This document shows positions 8,980 to 17,659 of a DNA stretch of 64,000 nucleotides, piece by piece; position 1 is the first letter of the stretch, and the number at the start of each line of letters is the position of its first letter. A model generated the notes under the pieces. That model had not been told where the DNA came from, searched no databases, and worked only from the letters and a program-made list of their open reading frames with translations. The position numbers and the translations under genes were made by a program. Where the stretch lies: positions 1 through 64,000 of the forward strand of contig NZ_WPZL01000009.1 in assembly GCF_013031245.1 (NCBI RefSeq), in the 5' to 3' direction. The stretch is from Ruegeria lacuscaerulensis (GTDB lineage Bacteria > Pseudomonadota > Alphaproteobacteria > Rhodobacterales > Rhodobacteraceae).

Positions 8980-9798
8980 GGCTTTGTCGCAAACTCCGAG
9001 CGTACCAGTTAGGTTGATTGAAGATTTGATAGACGCGTGCCCAAAACAGACAGGGGCAGGCCGTGACAATCTCATTCAAGGGAGTGCATTTTCAAAAGGA
9101 CGTGATCTTGCACGCGGCGTTCTTCTATCTGCGATTTTCAGTGTCGTACCGGGATTTGGAAGAAATCCTGGCTGAGCGCGGCGTGTCGGTCGATCATGCG
9201 ACACTGAACCGTTGGATCGTCAAATATGCTCCACTGGTCGCCGACCGGGCGCGTCGTCAGAAACGCTTCTGTGATCGATCCTGGCGAATGGATGAGACTT
9301 ATGTACGCGTCAAAGGCGCATGGGTCTACCTGTACCGCGCAGTCGACAAACACGGAAAGACCCTTGATTTCATGCTGTCCGAGCGCCGGAACAAAGCTGC
9401 AGCGGCAAAATTCTTCGCTCGTGCGCTCGAGCTAAACGGGTTCCCGAGAAAGATAGTGATCGACAAAAGCGGAGCCACCACGGCTGATACCAATGCCATC
9501 AACAAGATGTTGAAGGGCTTTGGTTGTCCTATCCCGGCCGAGATGGTTAGACGAAAATACCTCAACAACATCGTGGAACAGGACCACCGTTTCATCAAAC
9601 GTCGAATCCGCCCAATGCTCGGTTTCAAATCGTTTGCGTCCGCCACTGCAACGCTTGATGGAATCGAAGTTGCGCAGATGATCCGAAAGGGCCTGTTCGG
9701 AGTCGGAATCTGCCCACTCAAGCAGTTTGCGAAGCTAACCGTCTAAACACAGCAATTTCAACCCGCCTTCATACTTCAGAGAAGTTTGCGACAAAGCC
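8980..9798 (+). mobile_element. IS6-family insertion sequence (819 bp)
   Basis: Perfect 16-bp terminal inverted repeats bound the element: GGCTTTGTCGCAAACT at 8980-8995 and its complement at 9783-9798. The size and single DDE transposase gene fit the IS6/IS26 family. The outer flanks, CGTTCAAC on the left and AACCCGTT on the right, do not match. The usual 8-bp target duplication is therefore absent. Replicative transposition followed by recombination or an adjacent deletion would explain this and the missing half of repC. Confidence 0.88.
9063..9746 (+). CDS. IS6-family DDE transposase
   Basis: This 227-residue transposase begins with a GTG codon and carries the IS6-type N-terminus (FQKDVILHAAFFYLRFSVSYRDLEEIL). 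The catalytic triad is visible as D77 (SWRMDETYVRVKG), D134 (VIDKSG) and E172 (NNIVEQDHRFIKRR). Length and the YxxRAVDxxGxTLDFMLSxxR block are typical of the family. No frameshift or stop is present, so the element may still be active. Confidence 0.93.
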   Translation: MTISFKGVHFQKDVILHAAFFYLRFSVSYRDLEEILAERGVSVDHATLNRWIVKYAPLVADRARRQKRFCDRSWRMDETYVRVKGAWVYLYRAVDKHGKTLDFMLSERRNKAAAAKFFARALELNGFPRKIVIDKSGATTADTNAINKMLKGFGCPIPAEMVRRKYLNNIVEQDHRFIKRRIRPMLGFKSFASATATLDGIEVAQMIRKGLFGVGICPLKQFAKLTV

Positions 9799-9807
9799 AA
9801 CCCGTTC

Positions 9808-10068
9808 CTATGCTGGGGCACATGCTACAGTTGTTCTGAAGGCCATTGGATCATCGAAGTCGGCAGCATCACGACGACGAGTAAATTTCACCAATGCACT
9901 TTTGTGGTTCTTGCCCAGCATAAAGTCAAGAATGTTCCCTTCGTCGCAAAGCCAGTGACACTTGGACAGATTGCTTTTTGATACAAGCACGAGACCAGGC
10001 TGCAATCTGCGCAATCGGATAACCGTTTGGAGGGAAGATCCCTGATGGGCGGGATGAACCGGTAACAA
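9808..10068 (-). pseudogene. Possible decayed IS6-type transposase fragment
   Basis: The minus-strand frame contains a stretch (CDEGNILDFMLGKNHKSALVKFTRR) resembling the conserved IS6 block in which a DxxGxxLDFMLSxxR segment is followed by a lysine- or alanine-rich helix. Sequence around it is not recognisable, and it lies directly beside the intact IS6 copy. I read it as a relic of an older, divergent copy in opposite orientation. A chance frame is possible. Confidence 0.3.
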
Positions 10069-10831
10069 ATTTCGTCGCGCCGTGATCGAATGGCCGGTTT
10101 CCCTCTGCGTTCCAGCAGCGAAAATTCAGAAATCGCAGAAAATCCGCGCTTTGTGCACGCAACGAACCTTATAGCCCAAGAGTTGCAGCCTGAAACCAGA
10201 GAAACAAAGAGTTAGCAAGACCCGCGAGATGATTGTGCACAAGTCAGCCGCCAAAACCAGAACACCCCACCGAATGTCCCGGGCGGTACAGCCCGTATTC
10301 CTGTAAGGGAGCTGGTTTGCGGAACCCATCAAGGCCAGCGGTCAAAACCGCGCAAACAGGCCGGACACATGACTGCTTCTGACAAACGCACGAAATCAAC
10401 TCAAAAAGGACTTGCTATGCAGGAGCCATCCACACAAAACATTCGCTGCCGACGCTAATTCCTGAAGCCGTTGAACTCACAGTGTGCGCAACTTTCCGGG
10501 CTTATGCCCGTGCGGCGGATGCGGGTGCATAAGGTGGAATAGAATTTCGCTCTGGCAGCGGTATTTTTCGGCAACGCAGCAAATTTTCCGATTCCGGCAT
10601 CCAAACGCGTCGGTTTTGGCTGACGTTAGGCATGGCTGACGTCAGACACTTGGAAAATCGATCAACACAGAAAATGCTGATGCTGCCAAGACCATACGCG
10701 TAAAGAAGTGCTGGTTCCCTTCCTAAAAAAAAACGGAGTTCGATTATTGTTAGCTGGAGGCCAATATTCGTCAAAAATGATAATTGGAGGCGTTATTTGA
10801 ATCGAAACTTTGGTCCTCAAAGTCAGCCTCA
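10069..10831. other. Intergenic stretch, no recognised gene
   Basis: About 760 bases between the transposase relic and the cyclase gene hold only short frames with no family resemblance. I see no terminator or regulatory motif that I can support. The context suggests eroded mobile-element or plasmid DNA. Confidence 0.4.
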
Positions 10832-12604
10832 TCAATCAGGAATCCCCGCCTTTTTCAGACTTTCAATGACCGTTTCGCGTGACGTTTGGTTCCGGATTGG
10901 GAGGACGCGGCTGTATCGCGACACGGTCGCTTCCGGGCACACATTCAACAGCTGTTTGGCGGTCGCCTTTGCTTCGTCCGGGCGTTTGAGCAAGGTATAG
11001 GCGGTGATTAACACCCAGTAAGTGGAGTCCCATTTGGCATTCAGTGCAAGTGAACGTTGCGCCAACTCAATTGCCTTATCGAAGCGATCACAAAAAAGAT
11101 GGCCATAGGCCGCTACTGTCAAGTAACTGAAGTAATTGGGATCTTTCGGGCACAGATCCATGGCTCGGTCCAACAGGCTGAGACCGGCCACGGCATCGTC
11201 TCCGAAAATCAAGGCGCCGCCAGCCATGGCGTTGACAAAACCTGATCCGGGATTGAGGTCTACCGCGCGTTTGACGGCGTCTAGCCCAGCCAAATGGTCT
11301 TGACGCAACATGGAAAGGGCAAAGCCACTCAACACAACGACATGCGCATCGTCGCTTGCGTGAGTCAGAGAGCGGCGAGCCAGGGATACGGCGAGGCCCG
11401 CATCGTCGTCGCTGTAGACGTCCCAAGACCGCGTTGCGCGCTGAACCAGACACCACGCCATATGAGCCAGCGCCGGCGCATATTCCCGGTCCAGTTCAAT
11501 CGCTCTCTTGAGAAGCTCCAGAGCCTTCAAATTTTCGCCCGGACTCACAGCGTAAATATGAGGAAGCGCCTGAAGGTAAAGATCATAAGCGCCCATGTGT
11601 TCTACTGGTTTCCGCCGTGCGCGCTCAATCTCCGCCTTGCGTATAGTAGGTTCAATCGCCCCAACCACGCTCGCGGTAATCTGATCCTGAAGATCGAATA
11701 CATCTACGAGACGGCCATCGAACTTATCCGCCCACAAATGGGTGCCCGTGTCAGCGTCGATGAGCTGTCCCGTGATACGAACGCGGTCACCAGCCTTGCG
11801 CACACTGCCTTCCAGCACGTAGCGAACACCAAGTTCACGACCGACTTGCTTTATGTCTACTGCGCATCCTTTGTAGATAAAGCTGGAATTTCGGGCGATG
11901 ACAAACAGTTGCTCGAACCGCGACAGCGCCGTGATAATATCTTCCACCATGCCGTCGACGAAGTATTCCTGTTCGGGGTCTCCCGACATATTCGTGAACG
12001 GCAAAACAGCAATCGAAGGTTTTTCCGGGACGGCAAAATCTGCTGGGGCACCCAGCTGTCGAGCCATCGGTTTCGCGGATAAACCCACAGCCAATGCGTA
12101 GACGTTCAGAGGCTCGGCTATGTTCTTTAGCGCCGTCCTGCCCAAATTTGTCGCCGATACATCAAGCCGCGCCTTGACTTGACGATAGGCATCTTCAGAC
12201 AGGCAGATTCCGCCCGGATCGGCGATGCCTTCAAGCCGCGCCGCAATGTTAACTCCATCTCCCATCAAGTCGCCATCGCCCTCCTCGACGACATCGCCGA
12301 GATGGATGCCGATGCGAAATTTGATCCAGCGATCTTCCTGCAAACCGGCGTTGCGCTCGATCATGGCGCTCTGAATTTCGATAGCGCATCGCACAGCTTC
12401 AACCACGCTGCGGAATTCCACCAAAGCACCATCACCGGTTCGTTTTACCACCCGCCCGTTGTGCTCAGATATCGACGGATCAATGAGGTCACTGCGCAAT
12501 GCTCGCAGTTGTGCCAGTGTGCCTTCTTCGTCCACGCCTGTCAGGCGACTGAATCCCACGATATCAGCAACCAGGATTGCAGCCAGTTTTCGGTTTTCTG
12601 TCAC
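10832..12604 (-). CDS. Class III adenylate/guanylate cyclase with TolB-like and TPR domains
   Basis: This 590-residue protein combines three modules. A class III nucleotide cyclase domain spans residues 5-170, with metal-binding aspartates at D14 (ADIVGFS) and D58 (RTGDGALVEF) and the catalytic Asn/Arg pair in GDGVNIAARL. A TolB-like segment starts at PSIAVLPFTNMSGDPEQEYFVDG and runs to about residue 330. The C-terminal half is made of tetratricopeptide repeats. It would make cAMP or cGMP, with the C-terminus acting as a protein-interaction or sensor part. The gene starts with GTG preceded by GAAGGA. A paralogue with the same architecture lies at 21413-23209. Confidence 0.9.
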   Translation of the reverse strand: MTENRKLAAILVADIVGFSRLTGVDEEGTLAQLRALRSDLIDPSISEHNGRVVKRTGDGALVEFRSVVEAVRCAIEIQSAMIERNAGLQEDRWIKFRIGIHLGDVVEEGDGDLMGDGVNIAARLEGIADPGGICLSEDAYRQVKARLDVSATNLGRTALKNIAEPLNVYALAVGLSAKPMARQLGAPADFAVPEKPSIAVLPFTNMSGDPEQEYFVDGMVEDIITALSRFEQLFVIARNSSFIYKGCAVDIKQVGRELGVRYVLEGSVRKAGDRVRITGQLIDADTGTHLWADKFDGRLVDVFDLQDQITASVVGAIEPTIRKAEIERARRKPVEHMGAYDLYLQALPHIYAVSPGENLKALELLKRAIELDREYAPALAHMAWCLVQRATRSWDVYSDDDAGLAVSLARRSLTHASDDAHVVVLSGFALSMLRQDHLAGLDAVKRAVDLNPGSGFVNAMAGGALIFGDDAVAGLSLLDRAMDLCPKDPNYFSYLTVAAYGHLFCDRFDKAIELAQRSLALNAKWDSTYWVLITAYTLLKRPDEAKATAKQLLNVCPEATVSRYSRVLPIRNQTSRETVIESLKKAGIPD

Positions 12605-12670
12605 GTGAGGCTATCCTTCGGATTCTCCATAACACTCTGCTAAAAAATCGTATAACCCCGATTCAGACAA

Positions 12671-13294
12671 TCACGGCGCGCCTTTCACAAGCTCCCAGAA
12701 TTCGTTCCGATTATTGGTCCGCGGAAACGGTTCATCCGGAACCGGAACTCCCAAAAACAAGCAGAGCGGCTCCCATCCGTCTTTGGCTTCAAAAACCAAC
12801 AGGCGCCCAGCCGGAATCTCTGCCTTGACCGCTTCAGTATGAGCGATGAAAGCGTTCTCAAGACCCGCGACATCCAGGCCGGGCGGTATTCCGTTTTGCG
12901 TAATCAACTCGGTGACCATTGTTAGCCACTCGCGCTGCTCTGCGGGTGCTTTCTCAATGTCGGACAAAAGCTGGTAAATCGTCTGTGAGAAGCTTTCAGC
13001 CCAACTTTGCGGACTGCGATAGCCCAGAATGAACTTTGCCTTGGGATATTCAGCATATAATTCGCGAAAGAAACGCGCTGTCGGCCAGTCAACAGCACTT
13101 TGATAGCCCTGGTAGATTGCCGGCCAGTCGGGGTTTCCCTGAACCGCTGCCTGCCACAGGGGCAGATGCGACGACATGTTATGCAGCACTTCCTCCATGT
13201 GATAGCAAGGGCCCACCCCCAATTGGTTCAAGGCTATCTTGAGCGAATATGTCCCGGTTCGTCCAATCCCCGCACCTACAACTTTCAGCCTCAT
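12671..13294 (-). CDS. P-loop sulfotransferase-family protein
   Basis: This 207-residue protein carries the 5'-phosphosulfate-binding loop of small sulfotransferases near its N-terminus (GAGIGRTGTYSLKIAL, residues 7-22). It also has the 3'-phosphate segment around KFILGYRSPQSWAESF. The overall length and the ending (LFLGVPVPDEPFPRTNNRNEF) match the short sulfotransferase family of which bacterial members are mostly uncharacterised. It would transfer sulfate from PAPS to an unknown acceptor. It lies just upstream of the cyclase gene on the same strand, separated by 66 bases. The functional link is unclear. Confidence 0.85.
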   Translation of the reverse strand: MRLKVVGAGIGRTGTYSLKIALNQLGVGPCYHMEEVLHNMSSHLPLWQAAVQGNPDWPAIYQGYQSAVDWPTARFFRELYAEYPKAKFILGYRSPQSWAESFSQTIYQLLSDIEKAPAEQREWLTMVTELITQNGIPPGLDVAGLENAFIAHTEAVKAEIPAGRLLVFEAKDGWEPLCLFLGVPVPDEPFPRTNNRNEFWELVKGAP

Positions 13295-13895
13295 GGCCCC
13301 CCCCTTTCAGGTTGTCTCAAGTAGCATTCTCGAACGATAGCGCAAAAAAGGAACAGAAACTGAAGCGGCTAAGTCGCTAAGCCAGTTAATTAGCCATCGA
13401 ACTCTATCTTAACAGATTTCGCGCCATTGGAACGCCAGTGCGAATTAAGCGTGCAAATCAGAACCATCTGCGATCGGCTGCGCAGATAGAGTGTAGCTGG
13501 CTTGCTCGTAACAAAAAGCCTCGATTCCCGAATGATCTCCGAATGCACGTAAATTTCCGGGACCCAGTCATTACCTATCGAAACAAAACTGCGCTTTGCC
13601 TGAATGGCCGTTGTTCCAGCCGCTGTGCAGCGAGTCGTCGCGCTGTGTGCAAGCGTAGTGAATTTTTTTGGCACTTCCAGGTAGGGCTCTTCGCGGTCAT
13701 TCTCTGCGCGTTAAACGAAGGGCTGCTTACCAATAGTTCTGCTAGTAGTTCGCGAATTCCAGAGTCTCAGAAATTAAAAACACTAAGTAATTGATTTTCT
13801 TGCAACCGCAGTCTCAGCAATTGTGTAATCCGACAGGATTCGCAAACGAAGTGCGAATTCTGTATCAAATCAGATATTTGAATGGAGGATGTTTA
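13295..13895. other. Intergenic stretch before IS30 relic
   Basis: Roughly 600 bases with no supported gene. Open frames of up to 94 codons occur on both strands but show no recognisable motif and overlap one another. The stretch ends at the first decayed IS30 transposase. Confidence 0.4.
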
Positions 13896-14800
13896 ATGGG
13901 AAGCTGTTACCCTCACCTGAGTTTGGAAGAACGTCGTAAGATTGCCAAGTGGGGCGAAGCCAAAATGCCGGTGCCAGAGATCACGGTCGGCTGGGTCGCG
14001 CTCCATCGACGATCTATCGTGAACTGAAACGCAATTTCTTCGGAGAAAAAGAGTTACCGCAGCTGAACGGGCATCACGCGACAGCGGCGCAGAACATGTA
14101 GGAACATTGCCGGGCCATCCATCGGAAGATGATCGTACATCCGGATTTGAAGGCTGCCATCGAAGATCGCCTGAAGGCCGGCTGGTCACCAGAACAAATC
14201 GCGGGTCGCATGCGCCTGGAACGCCATCCGATCCGCGTGAGCCACGAGACAATCTACCGTTTTGCCTATTCGAAGGACGGTCGCGAAGAACAGTTCTACC
14301 GCCACCTGCCTGAACACCGCAGACCGCGTGGGCACCGCAGGCACAACCGAACCCATATTTTCGACACCCAAAGCCTGTCACACCGGCCCGAGCGTATCTC
14401 TGAACGCTCAGAATTCGGTCACTAGGAATGTGACTTCATGATGTTTCGCAAAGAGCATGGAAAGGTCAACGTGACCTCTCTCGTCGAACGTGTCAGCCGC
14501 TATGGCGTCGTCATGCGCAACGAGGATCGTCACTCGAAGCCGATCATGGACTCCTTGATCAACGGTCCCGAACGGCACGGTCGAAAACACCAACAACAGG
14601 CTGACAAGATACCTCCCGAGATCAACCGAACCGTCGCTCATTGTGCTTGAACCAATGGCGCACAAATCGCGACCGCTGACAAATCGATTTTTAAGGTCGA
14701 ATTGCCATCGCCTCAATTCCACACCGCGCAAGTGTCTCGGCTTTCGGAGGCCGGTCGAAGTCTTCGAAAGAACGCTGATGGAAATACAGAACCGGCTGAC
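13896..14800 (+). pseudogene. Decayed IS30-family transposase, copy 1
   Basis: Successive frames give the parts of an IS30 transposase in order. The N-terminal helix-turn-helix is first (YPHLSLEERRKIAKWG). After a frameshift near 13980 comes APSTIYRELKRNFFG, followed by an in-frame TAG at about 14098. The middle domain includes WSPEQIAGRMRLERHPIRVSHETIY, and the catalytic part includes EHGKVNVTSLVERVSRYGVV. A C-terminal segment follows (GTVENTNNRLTRYLPR, then LNSTPRKCLGFRRPVEVF). A deletion joins LINGP directly to the GTVEN segment, removing the region with the second catalytic aspartate. The element is clearly dead. Confidence 0.85.
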
Positions 14801-14867
14801 GTAAAAGTACAAATCAGAATTGGCGCTTCAAGTTGAGTTCACAAGCCGGGCACCTTCTAAACTGGGT

Positions 14868-15634
14868 TGCGACAAATTCCCTATCTTGCTGAAAAGCAGG
14901 GAGAACGGAAATTGGCCCATACGGAACTGGATCTGCGCGAGCGGCGCGCAATTGAGAACATGCTGAACGCAAAATGGTGGTAAGCAAGATCGCGGCCGAG
15001 ATCGGAAGGCATCGTTCAACCGTTTACCGGGAGATCAGGCGGAACGGTTACGCAGACGGTGAGTTACCGCATCTGAGCGGTTACTACGGCGTCAAAGTAC
15101 AACGAACTGCGCATTCTCGGAGGTCTCGGCGGTGCAAGTTGATCCGACTTGAAAGCTTGCGCGCCTGTCATCAACCGTTTGATTGCAGGTTGGACACCGG
15201 AACAAATTGCGGGCCGCCTTGGTTTTGATGATCAGACTGTCCGGGTCAGCCACGAAACGATATATCCTTAGTCTACAGCCCGAACAACTGGTGCAGCACC
15301 TGCCAAACCGGCGTAAAAAGCGCCGGCCACGCTATGCCAGGCGCCCCAGGGGTCAGATTTTTCCGCCGCATCGATCCATTCACCAGCGCCCGGATCATGT
15401 GAGGACTCACGAAGAATTCAGGGATTGGGAAGGCGATCTGATGATCTACGAGCGCCACACAAGTAAATTGAACGTCGCCTCGCTGGTCGAACGAAAGACG
15501 TAGTTCTGTTTCGAAACAACAACCGCAGTTCGACGCATTTCATGAACAAGCTGATGAACGTTATAGAACCCCTGCCCCAAACGAAGCAATCAGAGATGAA
15601 CTCATGAAACTGAGATAGCGGATACCGTCGCAAC
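14868..15634 (+). pseudogene. Decayed IS30-family transposase, copy 2
   Basis: A second, related IS30 transposase lies just downstream in the same orientation. Recognisable pieces are LDLRERRAIENML, VSKIAAEIGRHRSTVYREIRR, WTPEQIAGRLGF, VRVSHETIY and EFRDWEGDLMIYERHTSKLN, ending near SLVERKT and NNNRSSTHFMNKLMN. They fall in at least three frames, and the C-terminal third is missing. TTGCGAC at 14868-14873 region and GTCGCAAC at 15627-15634 may be what is left of the terminal repeats. It differs from copy 1, so it is a separate old insertion rather than a duplication. Confidence 0.8.
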
Positions 15635-15639
15635 AACCC

Positions 15640-16453
15640 TTGAGACTACTTGGATGGAATCACAAGTTTAGAAACAGATCAATTAACGTAGTTTCGGGCA
15701 CTTTTTTGTTTCCTGAGAGCACGTCAGCTATTTTGGGCTCAACCAACGCGTTTAGTTGTTCGGTAACAAACCTGCCTGTCACGGACACGTCCCCTTGCAG
15801 GATCGATTGCACGCGCGAGCGATACCGTTGGAGGCGGCTTGAAGGGTTTCCCATACTCCAGAATCGCAGGTTGCCTTCTTTAGGCGGTCGAAAAAGTCGG
15901 GCAACAGAATCACCACAACTGCGCTGCTCCTTTGAACTGACTGCCGGATTTGGCCGCAGGCTAACCCTGCCATCGGGTCGGTAGGGCGAAGGGGCCGGCC
16001 GCCGCCTTAAATCAGTATGCGGCCAGAAAAAGGAAGCCGTCGGCCACGTGGGGGGGTACGACCCTCCCCCCTCGCGCCGGGTGGATTCAACGACCCCGAT
16101 GGCCAGGCCAGATTGACCGGAGTGTGCCAGCTAAGAATAAGTAGCGCGCGCACTCAAAAATGCATAAAAACACGCAAACCCGTCAATCCGAGCCCAATTT
16201 TTGCAACACAACCTGAGTGTCATTAGCCTGCCTCTCGCCCAGGCTTAATTTCAATCGAAGCCGCTAGGTCTATACCGCCGGTTGCAGTCGAATCCGGCAG
16301 AAGTTCTGTTCCACCAAAGCCTCGCGACAGAGCCATTGTTAATCGCTGTTGACCCAAAAGGGCTGATCCATCATCCTTGGTTCTAACAGGCTGACCCGGC
16401 GCATTTTTTTCACGCTGCGGTCAATTGCACGCGTATTAGGCAAGGTCCGCAAC
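15640..16453. other. Intergenic stretch upstream of the YcaO gene
   Basis: About 810 bases between the IS30 relic and the YcaO gene contain no supported gene. I looked for a short precursor-peptide gene here because of the downstream YcaO. The only sizeable plus-strand frame (16017-16226) lacks a leader/core appearance and a good ribosome binding site. The promoter of the YcaO operon must lie in the last few hundred bases, but no clear -35/-10 pair stands out. Confidence 0.4.
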
Positions 16454-17659
16454 ATGCCCACCACATCGCAAAAGCAATATGTGCTGGATACGCACCGGCT
16501 GCGCGATCCGGAACAAACCCTTGAAATCGTAAAGCCGTATCTTCGGGATATGGGCATTACCCGGATTGCAAACCTGACCGGGCTGGACAGGATCGGGTTG
16601 CCGACGGTGATGGTCACCCGCCCAAACTCCAGATCGGTTGCTGTGTCGCTGGGTAAAGGTCTTTCTCTGCGCGCAGCCGAAGCCTCGGGAGTGATGGAGG
16701 CTATCGAAGCCTGGCATGCCGAACGGGTCCTGTTGCCGCAACGCCTGGCCAGATATGCGGACCTTGTAGAAGAAACGTCGGTTGTCGACGTCGATGGGTT
16801 GCCGCGCGTAACTGGCGGGCAATTTGACCCGCACGTAAACATGCTGTGGGTTCAGGGTCTGGATTTGGTAACCGATAGCGCCTGCTGGGTGCCTCTTGAA
16901 ATGGTTGATACCGACTATACGAATGCGCCGATTGGCGGACAGGCCGCGTTTCCACGAACCACAAACGGACTGGCGTCGGGCAACAACCTAGCCGAGGCGA
17001 GCTGCCACGCAATTTGCGAGCTGATCGAACGGGATGCCACAACCCTGTGGCATCACTTTCCCACAGCTGAGCGATTGGATCCCGACAGTGTTGACGACAC
17101 GCGATGTCGACAGGCCATTGAAATGATTGCCGATGCTGGGCTGGAAGTCGGATTATGGAACACAACCTCAGATATTGGCGTCGCCAGCTTTAGATGCGTT
17201 GTTTGTGAAGCCGGCGGGTCGTCCGGCCACATTGGTATCGGTGACGGGTGCCATCCGGACCGCGCCATCGCCCTGCTCCGCGCTTTGACGGAAGCGGCGC
17301 AAACCCGGCTGACCTATATCTCGGGCGCGCGGGACGACCTGGATCCGGCGGAGTTCACGGATCAGGCTAAGACCGAGCGAGGCAGTTATGTGCGTGACCT
17401 TATTGACGGTGCTGCGGCAGACCAGAGTTTTTCTGACTGTCCAACCTTCGTCTCCGGTTCATTCGAAGAAGACCTTGAGTTGTTATTGGACCACCTTTCA
17501 AAAGCCGGGATCACTCAGGTGGTGACCGTCGATCTTTCACGTCCAGAGTACGACATCGCAGTGGTCAGAGCTGTTATTCCCGGGCTGGAGGCACCCCATG
17601 ACGATCCGGATTATGTTCCCGGAGTCCGAGCGCAGCGTATAAGGGAAGGGCTTGAATGA
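16454..17659 (+). CDS. YcaO-domain ATP-dependent peptide backbone-modifying enzyme
   Basis: This 401-residue protein is a YcaO enzyme, a family that uses ATP to activate a peptide-bond oxygen, giving azolines, thioamides or related changes. The ATP/Mg-binding signatures are visible: SLGKGLSLRAAEASGVMEAIE at about residues 65-85, and TNGLASGNNLAEAS with CELIERDA at about 170-195. The C-terminus ends REGLE and lacks the PxPxP tail seen in azoline-forming YcaOs, and no E1-like partner gene is nearby. Its stop overlaps the start of a TfuA gene by four bases. YcaO-TfuA pairs are known for thioamidation (thioviridamide-type peptides, methanogen McrA). By analogy this is the best guess for the chemistry. 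Confidence 0.92.
   Translation: MPTTSQKQYVLDTHRLRDPEQTLEIVKPYLRDMGITRIANLTGLDRIGLPTVMVTRPNSRSVAVSLGKGLSLRAAEASGVMEAIEAWHAERVLLPQRLARYADLVEETSVVDVDGLPRVTGGQFDPHVNMLWVQGLDLVTDSACWVPLEMVDTDYTNAPIGGQAAFPRTTNGLASGNNLAEASCHAICELIERDATTLWHHFPTAERLDPDSVDDTRCRQAIEMIADAGLEVGLWNTTSDIGVASFRCVVCEAGGSSGHIGIGDGCHPDRAIALLRALTEAAQTRLTYISGARDDLDPAEFTDQAKTERGSYVRDLIDGAAADQSFSDCPTFVSGSFEEDLELLLDHLSKAGITQVVTVDLSRPEYDIAVVRAVIPGLEAPHDDPDYVPGVRAQRIREGLE

Noticed and set aside
8155..9075. Intact 306-residue replication gene
   Set aside because: The first 32 residues are encoded by the IS6 left end. The native protein start is missing, so I call it a truncated repC.
10502..10774. 90-codon minus-strand frame as a gene
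   Set aside because: Its composition is unlike neighbouring genes and no motif is visible. It is likely chance.
13390..13674. 94-codon minus-strand frame as a gene
   Set aside because: It has no family resemblance or ribosome binding site, overlaps other frames and lies in debris beside the IS30 relic.
15660..15973. Two short minus-strand frames as one frameshifted gene
   Set aside because: They could be joined by a frameshift, but neither shows a recognisable domain, so there is no positive evidence for a gene.
16017..16226. 69-codon frame upstream of YcaO as a short precursor peptide
   Set aside because: It is arginine- and proline-rich without a leader/core division and has no clear ribosome binding site. 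The repeat-tailed protein is a better substrate candidate.
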